Assembly (NCBI GenBank): GCA_937127245.1
Contig: CAKZLU010000025.1
Coordinates: 1 to 57,475, forward strand
DNA length: 57,475 nt
From: an uncultured Actinomycetes bacterium
Lineage (GTDB): Bacteria > Actinomycetota > Geothermincolia > Fen-727 > JACVIW01
Reading direction: 5' to 3'
How positions within the stretch are numbered: the first letter of the stretch is position 1; each line of letters opens with the position of its first letter. The position numbers and the translations under genes are program-made. A model generated the notes under the pieces. It had not been told where the DNA came from. It saw only the letters and a list, made by a program, of their open reading frames with translations, and did not search any database. Below, one piece after another: positions 25,950 to 34,565 of the stretch.

Positions 25950-28064
25950 ATGCTCGCTTTGCTCTTCCGAATTGCCATCGTTCTCCCGTGCGTTTTTCTT
26001 TTGCCCGGTTTTGTTTTAGTTCGATCTCGTCTCAACTCGAATGACCGCTACTCTCCTCTCGAAAAAGTATATATCGTTCTATCTGTTAGCGTTTCTCTGA
26101 CCTCGCTCGTTGCGCTGTTTCTCGCGGAAATCGGACTGTTTGACGTATGGCTTGTTTCGGGCTTGATTGCTTTAGTTTCGCTTTTGATTTTTTTATTGTT
26201 CAACAGACGCGCTGGGAGAAAGTCTTATTCTAAAAATAATAAGGGCGTGCGACCGGTTGACGTGATTTTGTTCGTGGCGCTTCTTATTTACGCGGTGGTT
26301 TTTCTTTTGAAGCCTGCGCAATACATCGCAGGTGACGGTGATCCAGGATACTACTTCAACATCGGTTACAGCATTTCTCGCACCGGCTCCGTGGAAATTC
26401 GTGATCCAGCTGTACCCGAAATGACGGAATTCGAGATTAAGAATTTCTTCAAAACAGGCGTGGTGCAGTTCATTCCGTTTCACCTGCGGGACAGAGACAG
26501 GGGAAAGATACAAGCGCTTCTCTACGATCTTATCCCTGTGTGGATTGCCTTATTCATATCTATATTCGGAAAGCACGGCGGACTTTACGCGGTCAGTGTT
26601 TTCGGGCTGCTTTCAAGCTTAGGGGTGTTTTTTATAGGCAGGAGGCTCGCCGGAAAGTTCTGGGGTACTGTTGCAGCTTTTCTGTTCGTTTCGTTTTACC
26701 CTCAAGTGTGGTTTTCGAGGATGCCCACCTCCGAGATTGTCTGTCAGTTTTTCATACTCACCGGTATATTTTTCCTTCTTTTATACGGTGAAAGAGAGAC
26801 CCCCCTGCTTGCGGTGGCGATTCCCCTGTCCCTTCTTTCGGCGGCTTTTGCTCGTCCGGAGGCAACAATCGCTCTGGCGATCCTTTTTATCTCGCTTGTT
26901 CTCAGGACGCCTTTCAAGAAAGACTTAGGGTGCGACAGAATCCTCGCAAACGCATCCCTGGGCGCACTCGCTCTGGTTTGGCTCTACATAAGATTCTGTG
27001 AGTATCACTATGTTAGAGCGAACTTAAAAAAGATTGTGGATATTCTCGGCGGGCAAAGGGGAATGGATGCTTTTCTTACCGTTTATATCACATCCGTTTT
27101 TGTCGGCTTTATTCTTTACAACTGGATGGCATACATCCAACCCCGCATATCCTCATTTGTCAATTCCCGGGGTTTAACGGCCGCCACTCGAGATAAACTA
27201 AAGGGAGCGCTGAGAGCGCTTCTTGTTTTTTTCATTTTCGCCGCACTAATCTATTTTTATTTTTCCGCGCCTGAAAGGGGAAGACTGCCCACCTCACCGC
27301 AGAAATTCTTCTTCTCATCCTCGGTTTTCCTGGGCGGATTTTCCGTTATCCTCTTCATAATCGGTCTTTGTCTTCTCTTGTTTGACATTCAAGACATTAC
27401 GCTTTCTTTTTTCATCACCTCGATGTGCCTTATTTATCTGGTGGTCTTTACTGAATCGTCCATAACGGCGGGTTACCTTCCATGGCTTGCCAGACGCTAC
27501 TTACCCCTCCTTTATCCGATGCTGATTCTGGGATTTTGCTATATGCTGTCCAAAATGTTTACTAAGGGCGGCTTCTCGCTGAAAGCGGCATCTCTGATCC
27601 TTGCCTGCGGTCTCTTCGCTTTCTTCCTTTTCTCAACCTCGCCTATCTTTAACCATGTGGAGTACAAGGGCTTTGAAAGAAAGGTAGAGCATATCTCCCG
27701 CATGTTAAAGGGGGATGTGGTCATATTCACCTCGCAATTCTTGGGGGAGTCGGTCGGGATTCCCTTGAGATATCAGTACGGCCTGGATGCCAGACGAGTC
27801 TACGACCTTTCTGACGCCCGAGGTTTTGAAAAGATGGTCAGGCAGTATTCCGCGAGGAAAAAGAAAGTTTTGATTGAGGTAAGCGGTCTTTCTTCGATAG
27901 GCTACAGCACATCGCTTTTTGAAAGGTTATGGTTTGAGAAAAGGTTTGATTTTACCGTAAGTTTCGCGAGACTTGGCAAAGCCTATCGCGTTATTCCAAG
28001 AAACAAAGGCGTTGAAAAGCACGAACTTGTTTTTTTTGAGGTGAAGCCGGCATTAAGCCAATAA
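25950..28064 (+). CDS. Large GT-C-like integral membrane protein, paralogue A
   Basis: 704 residues with an estimated 12-14 membrane helices and a short soluble C-terminus. After the fourth helix lies the motif AGDGDPGYYFNIGYSIS (127-143), then FHLRDRDRGKIQALLYDLIP. An acidic motif in the first long outer loop followed by a helix pair is the usual GT-C arrangement. It starts one base after the stop of the coiled-coil methyltransferase, so the two are coupled. It is closely related along its whole length to the next gene. The function is unproven; transfer of a polyprenyl-linked sugar outside the membrane is the best guess. Confidence 0.8.
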   Translation: MLALLFRIAIVLPCVFLLPGFVLVRSRLNSNDRYSPLEKVYIVLSVSVSLTSLVALFLAEIGLFDVWLVSGLIALVSLLIFLLFNRRAGRKSYSKNNKGVRPVDVILFVALLIYAVVFLLKPAQYIAGDGDPGYYFNIGYSISRTGSVEIRDPAVPEMTEFEIKNFFKTGVVQFIPFHLRDRDRGKIQALLYDLIPVWIALFISIFGKHGGLYAVSVFGLLSSLGVFFIGRRLAGKFWGTVAAFLFVSFYPQVWFSRMPTSEIVCQFFILTGIFFLLLYGERETPLLAVAIPLSLLSAAFARPEATIALAILFISLVLRTPFKKDLGCDRILANASLGALALVWLYIRFCEYHYVRANLKKIVDILGGQRGMDAFLTVYITSVFVGFILYNWMAYIQPRISSFVNSRGLTAATRDKLKGALRALLVFFIFAALIYFYFSAPERGRLPTSPQKFFFSSSVFLGGFSVILFIIGLCLLLFDIQDITLSFFITSMCLIYLVVFTESSITAGYLPWLARRYLPLLYPMLILGFCYMLSKMFTKGGFSLKAASLILACGLFAFFLFSTSPIFNHVEYKGFERKVEHISRMLKGDVVIFTSQFLGESVGIPLRYQYGLDARRVYDLSDARGFEKMVRQYSARKKKVLIEVSGLSSIGYSTSLFERLWFEKRFDFTVSFARLGKAYRVIPRNKGVEKHELVFFEVKPALSQ

Positions 28065-28092
28065 CGGTATTGATGGTGTCAGGGAGGAAACA

Positions 28093-30210
28093 TTGCGGAT
28101 TATAAGCGCGTTATTCACGCTTCCTTTGATTTTCTTTTTACCTGGATACGCGTTTACGAGAACTCGTTTTTTCCAAAGAATGACTCTCTCCTCTCTTGAG
28201 CGGTTTCTTGTAATCGTAATGTCCAGCGCCGCGTTCGGTTCACTCGTAGCGCTTTTTCTCGCTGAGGTCGGTTACTTCAAGATATGGCTTCTGGACCTGC
28301 TTTTGGCTTGCCTGGTGGTTTTGTTTCTCGCTTTGAGAAAAGAAGGGTCAGGTTTGCGAAAATCTGTTCCGCTTTCGCGTTGGGAAAAGATAATCGTGAT
28401 GTTTCTCATCCTGCTTGCCGTATTCTTGTTCTTCAGGCCCGCTGAGTACGTGGTGGGAGAGGGGGACCCAGAGTATTACTACAACATCGGACATCAACTT
28501 GCCGAAAGCGGCTCTATGAACGTTTGTGATGAGTCAGTCACCAAAATGAACGATTTTGAAATTTCTACGTTTTTCAACAGAGGCATTGTCCAGTTTTTGC
28601 CATTTCACTTAAGGGATAGGACAAAAGGTAGGATTCAACCTCTCCTGTACCACCTTTTACCTGTCTGGATCGCCTTGTTTGTAAAAATGTTTGGCATGAG
28701 GGCAGGTCTCTTCGTGAATCCGCTTTTCGGTCTCCTGCTAATCCTTTGTGCCTATGCGCTCTCACGGAGGTTTTCTCAAGTTTTACCCTCTTTTCTTTGC
28801 GCTGCCGCTCTCTCGTTTTTCTTCCTGCAGATATGGTTTTCGAGAATGCCGGTCAGTGAAACTTTTGCGTCTCCATTTGTGGTAATGGGCATGATTATGT
28901 TCAAGGAGTTCAGAGATTTGCCTTCAGGCGGCTCGGCTTTTTTGTGCCCTCTTTTTTTCACGGTTGCGTCTCTTGCAAGACCTGAGGGGGCTGTCTTTAT
29001 CTTTCTGATATTAGTCGTCTGCGCCTTTGATTTTTTCACCCTGGATTTTACGGGAAGCTATCGGCTCCTGACGAACGGGCTTCTTTTGGGTTCTATCCTG
29101 TTGATAGCCTATATCCGATTCTGCGCTCTCGAATACGTGACCGCCAACGTTGGCAAGGTTCTTAAGTTTTTCGGTGAACGAGCGACCGTGGGCGGGGCGT
29201 TAAGAATTTCAGCAATCCTTATAACCTTGTTTTTGATACTCTTCAATCTCCGCTTTTTGAACCGTGCGCTTTCAAGATTTACCCGTGGCCTTAAGAATAA
29301 GGTTGGAACCTTTCTTGATGGCGTGAAGGAATTCGTGAACGTCGGCGTTCCCGTTATTATTCTTTTCTCCGCTTTCTACCTCTATTTCTCACAGAGGGCT
29401 AAGAGCGTCGATCAGGCAGCTGAAAGAATATTCTTCAATACTGCCTCGTTTATGGGTGGGATGGTGGTATTTCTTTTCTTCTTTGCGCTCGCGCTCTTCA
29501 TATATGAATCGAAAGGCGGCGCCTTCGCTTTTGTCACCGGTTTTGCCACCCTTTTGCTACTTTTTGCCTCTCAGGAGCCATCACTTGCTTTGGGACAGTA
29601 TCCCTGGGACTCAAGGCGGATGATGCTTTTTGTCATTCCGATGCTATTTGTCTCCGCTTCATACCTCATGAACCGCGGTCTGAACTCGAAGAAAATAGAG
29701 TTCAAGACGTGGAGCCTTCTGGTTGCATTGCTGCTTATAATTTTCTTTCTTGCGTCGAGCGTTCCCATCTTGATCCACGTCGAGAACAGGGGCGGGATAG
29801 AAGGGGTAAGCGCACTGGCGCGCAGATTTAAAGGCAATATGGTCATGTTCACCGGCTACTACAACGGCGAAGTTATCGGGATACCCCTGCGGTACACGTT
29901 CGGTGTGGACGCGAGAAGGGTTTTTAAAATGAGTGATCCCTGGAGATTCGCGGAGATAATCGCGAGGGTTACTTCTTCAGGACAGAAAGTGTATTTGGAG
30001 GAAAGCGGGATCAGCGCCCGCGAAATTCCCTATAACGGAAGAGTGAAAAAACTGATAGAGTTCAGGCCCGCGTTCTCAGAAGAAATAAGCTTGAAAAGAT
30101 TGAAGCCGGCATCAAGAGGTATTCCCAGGGAGATGATGACCCAAAAAATCAATCTCCGCTTCTACGAGCTTGAGCCAACCGAGGACTTCTTGAGAAGAAT
30201 TAGGAAGTGA
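28093..30210 (+). CDS. Large GT-C-like integral membrane protein, paralogue B
   Basis: 705 residues, a tandem paralogue of the preceding gene with the same helix pattern and motifs: VGEGDPEYYYNIGHQ, FHLRDRTKGRIQPLLYHLLP, WFSRMPVSE and SLARPEGA. The C-terminal soluble parts also align (GIPLRYTFGVDARRVF against GIPLRYQYGLDARRVY). The start is TTG 28093 behind AGGGAGGAAA. It is the last gene of the first glycan block. Conservation of both copies suggests two related but distinct acceptors or donors. No established name is known to me. Confidence 0.8.
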   Translation: MRIISALFTLPLIFFLPGYAFTRTRFFQRMTLSSLERFLVIVMSSAAFGSLVALFLAEVGYFKIWLLDLLLACLVVLFLALRKEGSGLRKSVPLSRWEKIIVMFLILLAVFLFFRPAEYVVGEGDPEYYYNIGHQLAESGSMNVCDESVTKMNDFEISTFFNRGIVQFLPFHLRDRTKGRIQPLLYHLLPVWIALFVKMFGMRAGLFVNPLFGLLLILCAYALSRRFSQVLPSFLCAAALSFFFLQIWFSRMPVSETFASPFVVMGMIMFKEFRDLPSGGSAFLCPLFFTVASLARPEGAVFIFLILVVCAFDFFTLDFTGSYRLLTNGLLLGSILLIAYIRFCALEYVTANVGKVLKFFGERATVGGALRISAILITLFLILFNLRFLNRALSRFTRGLKNKVGTFLDGVKEFVNVGVPVIILFSAFYLYFSQRAKSVDQAAERIFFNTASFMGGMVVFLFFFALALFIYESKGGAFAFVTGFATLLLLFASQEPSLALGQYPWDSRRMMLFVIPMLFVSASYLMNRGLNSKKIEFKTWSLLVALLLIIFFLASSVPILIHVENRGGIEGVSALARRFKGNMVMFTGYYNGEVIGIPLRYTFGVDARRVFKMSDPWRFAEIIARVTSSGQKVYLEESGISAREIPYNGRVKKLIEFRPAFSEEISLKRLKPASRGIPREMMTQKINLRFYELEPTEDFLRRIRK

Positions 30211-30734
30211 GAAAAACTTTTCTTCAAGGGTGAGAGTTTTGTCCATTCTATTGCGCTCTGGCTCATTTGTGATATAAATAAACATTAATTTAAACGGTAT
30301 CACTCAGATCGACGTAACTTTTTTCAGAGCCGTTTCGGATCGCAAAAATATTGGGTTACAACGGTCCTGTTTCCCTGAGCGATCCGATTTATTTGCAAAA
30401 CATAGAAGGGTTCTTAAGCGCAGGCTACATTTTTGGATAGCCTGCAATTTATACAGAAGCCTTTTGGAGTTTCTGACTTGGCGGGACTCACAGGCGATAT
30501 TGGCGCTCCCCGCGAGCGCGGCGTTTTCAAGCCTTAGAAAGGCCGGTTTGTTTTTCTATTGATATTGAAATTTTGGGAGTTGTCTCGACGTGAATAGACA
30601 GAAGGTGTCCGAATCAAAATTCTTTTGGTGAAAGTGGTTTGAAGACGGTCCTCTCATGCGGGGGTCCCCGATTTCCAGAATGCTGAAAAGCCGAAGCCAT
30701 GGCAATTTACAAGCTGGTTGCAAGGTGTCTGTAA
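30211..30734. other. Intergenic region between glycan block and acyl-CoA cassette
   Basis: 524 bases without a supported gene. It contains the 9-bp inverted repeat listed separately. A promoter for the downstream cassette must lie here or in the gap before the SDR gene, but no good -35/-10 pair stood out. Confidence 0.5.
30335..30387 (+). terminator. Inverted repeat after the first glycan block, possible terminator
   Basis: TCGGATCGC at 30335-30343 pairs perfectly with GCGATCCGA at 30379-30387. The 35-base loop is long for a Rho-independent terminator, and the T-rich stretch after it is weak (TTTATTTG). It could be a terminator or a protein-binding site. Confidence 0.3.
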
Positions 30735-31199
30735 ATGGTTTTTGATGGTTTAACTATGGGCAAGACGCAAAGGCAAAAAGAAGGGGAAATGGAAGAAGGA
30801 AAGATCGTTCGCTCCGCAGCGATTATAGAAAATGACCCTTACGCAAAGCATCTCGGTATTGAGTTCACTCTCATTGAGGAAGGACATGCGAAGAGCCGAA
30901 TGGAGCTCAAACCGGAGCATAAGAATTTCATGGGAATGATTCATGGAGGCGCGATCTTTTCTCTTGCGGATGCGACTTTCGGGGCAGCTGCAAACTCTTA
31001 CGGGAAAAGAGCGATGGCCATCCATGTGAGCATAGACTACCTACAGGCTCCTGGCGATACTCCTTATTTGGAGGCTGACGTTAGAGAGACAGCCCGCGCA
31101 GGGCGGGTTCGCCATTACTTTATGGAAGTGAGAAATATACTCGGAGAAGCAGTCGCGGTATGTCACGGGTGGGCTTATCACACGGACAGGGACGTTTAA
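30735..31199 (+). CDS. PaaI-type acyl-CoA thioesterase (hotdog fold)
   Basis: 154 residues. The hotdog-fold core has HKNFMGMIHGGAIFSLADAT (about 61-80), where HGG and the downstream Asp are the active-site pattern of PaaI/4HBT thioesterases, followed by IDYLQAPGDTPYLEADV. It probably releases CoA from an acyl or aryl thioester, as a salvage or overflow valve for the pathway behind it. ATG 30735 has AAGGTG seven bases upstream. A later start at MEEGK (30789) is possible and would be closer to the usual length. Confidence 0.9.
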   Translation: MVFDGLTMGKTQRQKEGEMEEGKIVRSAAIIENDPYAKHLGIEFTLIEEGHAKSRMELKPEHKNFMGMIHGGAIFSLADATFGAAANSYGKRAMAIHVSIDYLQAPGDTPYLEADVRETARAGRVRHYFMEVRNILGEAVAVCHGWAYHTDRDV

Positions 31200-31371
31200 T
31201 ATAAGCTGTCTTTTCGCATGAGAGCGCAAGACCGTGAGGATTGTCAATATGGTCTGGTTTGCAAGGCCTGTAAAACCATTTCTGGACTCTGAAAAAAGGA
31301 ATAGTTTCCGTTTTGTAGTATTGGTCATATTGCTGTGGGGTTGCCTGATGTAAGCCTCGGAGGTGGTGAGT

Positions 31372-32130
31372 ATGTCGACTGAAGGGAAGGTCGCCCTTGT
31401 GACCGGCGGTTCGGGCGGGCTCGGAAGGTTTCATGGACTTGTGCTTGCAAAGCATGGGTGTGATGTCGCTCTGACTGGCCATAGAAACCTCGAAAAAGCG
31501 GAAGAGGTCGCAGAAGAGATAAGGGCTATGGGCAGAAGAGCCCTGGCGCTTAAAGTGGACGTCTCTGATCCTGAACAGGTCAGCGAGGGCGTTGCAAAAA
31601 CAATGGAAGAACTTGGCCCCATCGATATTCTTGTAAACAATGCGGCGTTCGGGATTGTACGTGCAACTACCATTGTCAAAATGGATAAGAGCGACTGGGA
31701 CCGGGACCTTGCGGTTAACCTGACCGGTGCTTTTAACACGATAAAAGCGGTAATGCCTTCCATGATAGAGCGCAAATGGGGGCGAATAATCAACGTGAGT
31801 TCCGTGACGGGCACTATGGGTGGTTTCGGGCAGTGCTCTTACGCCGCGACGAAAGCGGGACTCATCGGACTCACAAAGACTGTCGCGCTGGAGGGAGCGC
31901 GGCACAATATCACGTGCAATGCGGTTGTGCTTGGTGTCTTTGATGGTGGAAGTTTCTACGAGGTAGCGGAGGAGTTCAGGGATAGGATAATAAAGCGCGT
32001 CGCTATGCGAAGAGCTGGAAAGCCGGAAGAATTAAGCAATGTGATAGCATTTCTTGCCTCTGAAGAGTCGAGTTATCTTACCGGAGAGGCTATAGTCGTA
32101 GGTGGGGGGATCGACCTTTTCACATTCTGA
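31372..32130 (+). CDS. Short-chain dehydrogenase/reductase (FabG/3-hydroxyacyl-CoA dehydrogenase-like)
   Basis: 252 residues, a classical SDR. The NAD(P) site is TGGSGGLG near the N-terminus, then DVSDPEQV, NNAAFG, the catalytic Ser in INVSSVTG and the YAATK pair (Tyr, Lys), and the C-terminal FLASEESSYLTGE. It would oxidise a 3-hydroxyacyl-CoA or reduce the 3-oxo form. In this operon, next to a thiolase, the oxidative direction fits beta-oxidation. ATG 31372 has GGAGGTG six bases upstream. The cofactor cannot be settled by eye. Confidence 0.93.
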   Translation: MSTEGKVALVTGGSGGLGRFHGLVLAKHGCDVALTGHRNLEKAEEVAEEIRAMGRRALALKVDVSDPEQVSEGVAKTMEELGPIDILVNNAAFGIVRATTIVKMDKSDWDRDLAVNLTGAFNTIKAVMPSMIERKWGRIINVSSVTGTMGGFGQCSYAATKAGLIGLTKTVALEGARHNITCNAVVLGVFDGGSFYEVAEEFRDRIIKRVAMRRAGKPEELSNVIAFLASEESSYLTGEAIVVGGGIDLFTF

Positions 32131-32169
32131 GGTGCCGTTTGCAGGTGGAATAGAACGGGGGGGATGATT

Positions 32170-33345
32170 ATGCGTGACGCGGTGATAGTCAGCGCTGCAA
32201 GAACAGCCGTGGGAAGATTCGGCGGAACTCTCAAGGATGTATCTGCCGTGGAGCTCGGGGCAATCACGATGAAAGAAGTGATTCAAAGAGCAGGAATATC
32301 CGCTGATGAGGTCGAGTGGGTCTTTATGGGCGCCGCAAGTGCAGATGGGATGGGAGAGGTGCCCGCCAAACACGCTGCGCTCAAAGCCGGCATTTCTGAA
32401 TCAACACCCGCAATGTTTGTTTCGGCCGCGTGCACCTCCGGACTATTCGCGGTCACGTTGGGCGCGAGGATGATTGAGTACGGAGAAGCGGACATCATCC
32501 TGGCGTGCGGAACGGAATCGATGAGCTCCTATCCGTACCTTTTGTTTGGGGCGAGATGGGGGCTCAGATTCAGGGATGCCGTTCTTGTTGACGGCTGCTC
32601 CAGGGCGCTCGAATGTCCGGTTGGTCATGTCCAAATGGGCGTTTACGGTGATGAGGTGACCGAGGAGGAGGGAGTAACAAGGGAAGAGCAAGATGAGTGG
32701 GCTCTAAGGAGCCAGCAGAGGTGGGCCAGAGCTAACGAGGCCGGGCTCTTCAAGGAAGAAATAGTGCCGGTCATAATCCCACAAAAGAAAGGCGAACCGA
32801 TAGTGTTTGACACTGACGAGTTCCCGAGACCTTCAACCACACTCGAGGCTTTGAGCAAGCTTAAGCCCGCATTCAGGGAAGGAGGTACGATTACGGCGGG
32901 TAACGCCCCGGGGATTAACGATGGAGCGGCAAGCGTGCTGCTCATGTCTGCAGAGAAAGCAAAGGAAAAAGGCATAGAACCTTTGGGAAAGATAGTCTCT
33001 TATGCCACGGTCGCCGGTCCGCCAAGAAACATTCCAATTGTGCCTTCGCAGGTTATCAAGAAAGCGTGCGACAAGGCTGGCATCGGGCTTGATGAGATTG
33101 ACCTTTTCGAGATAAACGAGGCGTTTGCTGCTGTCGCGATAATCAGCATAAGAAAGCTTGGTGTGGATCCGGAAAAAGTAAACGTGAACGGTGGCTCTGT
33201 CGCTATGGGTCATCCGGTCGGGTCAACAGGGGTGAGGATTTTAACTCACCTTCTATATGAACTTAAGCGGAGAGGCGGAGGGCTTGGCGTCGCGGGCCTC
33301 TGCGGCGTGGGTAGTCAGGGAGAAGCGGCTGTGGTGAAAGTGTAA
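32170..33345 (+). CDS. Thiolase (acetyl-CoA acetyltransferase family)
   Basis: 391 residues, the normal thiolase length. The acyl-accepting Cys lies in SAACTSGLFAVTLGAR (about 90). The other catalytic elements are INEAFAAVA, GGSVAMGHPVGSTGVR (His) and CGVGSQGEA (second Cys). It splits 3-oxoacyl-CoA with CoA, or condenses acetyl-CoA units in reverse. With the SDR before it and the acyl-CoA dehydrogenase after it, it forms most of a beta-oxidation set. ATG 32170 is preferred because the G-rich ribosome site sits six bases before it; ATG 32164 abuts that site. Confidence 0.95.
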   Translation: MRDAVIVSAARTAVGRFGGTLKDVSAVELGAITMKEVIQRAGISADEVEWVFMGAASADGMGEVPAKHAALKAGISESTPAMFVSAACTSGLFAVTLGARMIEYGEADIILACGTESMSSYPYLLFGARWGLRFRDAVLVDGCSRALECPVGHVQMGVYGDEVTEEEGVTREEQDEWALRSQQRWARANEAGLFKEEIVPVIIPQKKGEPIVFDTDEFPRPSTTLEALSKLKPAFREGGTITAGNAPGINDGAASVLLMSAEKAKEKGIEPLGKIVSYATVAGPPRNIPIVPSQVIKKACDKAGIGLDEIDLFEINEAFAAVAIISIRKLGVDPEKVNVNGGSVAMGHPVGSTGVRILTHLLYELKRRGGGLGVAGLCGVGSQGEAAVVKV

Positions 33346-33371
33346 GCCAATCATCTGAGGGAGGAAGATTC

Positions 33372-34517
33372 ATGGCATATGAACTAAGCCCCGAACAGGA
33401 GGCCCTGCGGGAAGAAATACGCAGAATGGCTCTGGAAAAAGTCGCCCCCAGGGCAAGCGAGATCGACCGCTCAGGCGAATATCCATGGGATATGCAGAGG
33501 TTGCTGGCCGAGAAGGGCCTTTTGGGGCTGGCTATTCCCGAGGAATACGGAGGCTCGGGCGCGCCATTGCTCGATAATTGTATAGTCGCAGAGGAGCTTG
33601 CCCGTGTCTGCGCGACCACCTCTTTGATTTTCGTCGTGCAGAAACTTGCCGCATATCCGATAGTCATTGCCGGTTCTGAGGAGATAAAAAGAAAATACCT
33701 TCCCGCGGTTGCGAGCGGAGAAAAGCTTGCGGCCTTCTGTTTAACAGAACCTGAAGCCGGCTCAGATGCCGGCGCAACTGCCACCACAGCGGTGGAGACA
33801 GATGACGGGTATGTCCTAAACGGGAAGAAGTGCTTCATAACAAACGGCGGGCTTGCTGAGGTTCACTCCGTGTTCGCCATGACTGACCCTGACAAAGGAA
33901 TAAGGGGTATAAGCACCTATCTGGTGGAAAAGAGCTACCCGGGATTCAAGGTTGGGAAAATCGAGGACAAGATGGGTTTAAGGGGAGCGCAGGTGGCTGA
34001 AATCATCTTCGAGGACTGCCTTGTCCCCAAGGAAAACATGATGGGTGAAAGAGGCTCCGGTTTCATTACAGCAATGAAAACGCTCGACAACTCGAGACCT
34101 CTGGTCGCGGCTCAGGCGCTGGGCATAGCACAGGGGGCTTTTGATGTCGCTGTGGATTGGGCAAGGAAAAGAAAGCAATTTGGTTCCCCGATCGGCGCGC
34201 TTCAAGGCATTCAATTCATGCTCGCTGATATGAAAACGAAAGTTGAGGCTGCAAGACAGCTTGTTTACCGTGCCGCGACTTTGTGCGACAAAGAGGATAA
34301 GGATATATCAATATTCTCTGCCATGGCAAAACTTTACGCGAGCGACGTTGCCATGAGCATTACCACCGATGCCGTTCAGATACTCGGCGGGTACGGATAT
34401 ATGAAGGACCAGCCGCTTGAAAGAATGATGCGTGATGCGAAGGTTACGCAGATTTACGAGGGAACAAACCAGGTTCAGCGCGTTGTCATAGCACGGCGGC
34501 TTTTAGGAAAGCTGTAG
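33372..34517 (+). CDS. Acyl-CoA dehydrogenase
   Basis: 381 residues, a normal-length FAD acyl-CoA dehydrogenase of the short/branched-chain type. It shows CLTEPEAGSDAGAT (FAD and substrate loop), FITNGG, RKRKQFGSPIGALQ, VQILGGYGYMKDQPLERMMR and IYEGTNQVQRVVIARRLLGK, with the catalytic base Glu in YEGT. It introduces the alpha-beta double bond and would pass electrons to an electron-transfer flavoprotein that is not in this window. ATG 33372 has GGGAGGAAG in front. Its position before the B12 mutase suggests that it acts on the product of carbon-skeleton rearrangement. Confidence 0.95.
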   Translation: MAYELSPEQEALREEIRRMALEKVAPRASEIDRSGEYPWDMQRLLAEKGLLGLAIPEEYGGSGAPLLDNCIVAEELARVCATTSLIFVVQKLAAYPIVIAGSEEIKRKYLPAVASGEKLAAFCLTEPEAGSDAGATATTAVETDDGYVLNGKKCFITNGGLAEVHSVFAMTDPDKGIRGISTYLVEKSYPGFKVGKIEDKMGLRGAQVAEIIFEDCLVPKENMMGERGSGFITAMKTLDNSRPLVAAQALGIAQGAFDVAVDWARKRKQFGSPIGALQGIQFMLADMKTKVEAARQLVYRAATLCDKEDKDISIFSAMAKLYASDVAMSITTDAVQILGGYGYMKDQPLERMMRDAKVTQIYEGTNQVQRVVIARRLLGKL

Positions 34518-34565
34518 CCTTGCGTTACTGGTGCTTGCAATGAGCACTTCAAGGGGGGCGAAGAT

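Noticed and set aside
33263-33838. Minus-strand frame opposite thiolase and acyl-CoA dehydrogenase genes
   Set aside because: It spans the boundary of two well-supported genes on the other strand and has low-complexity Ser/Ala content.
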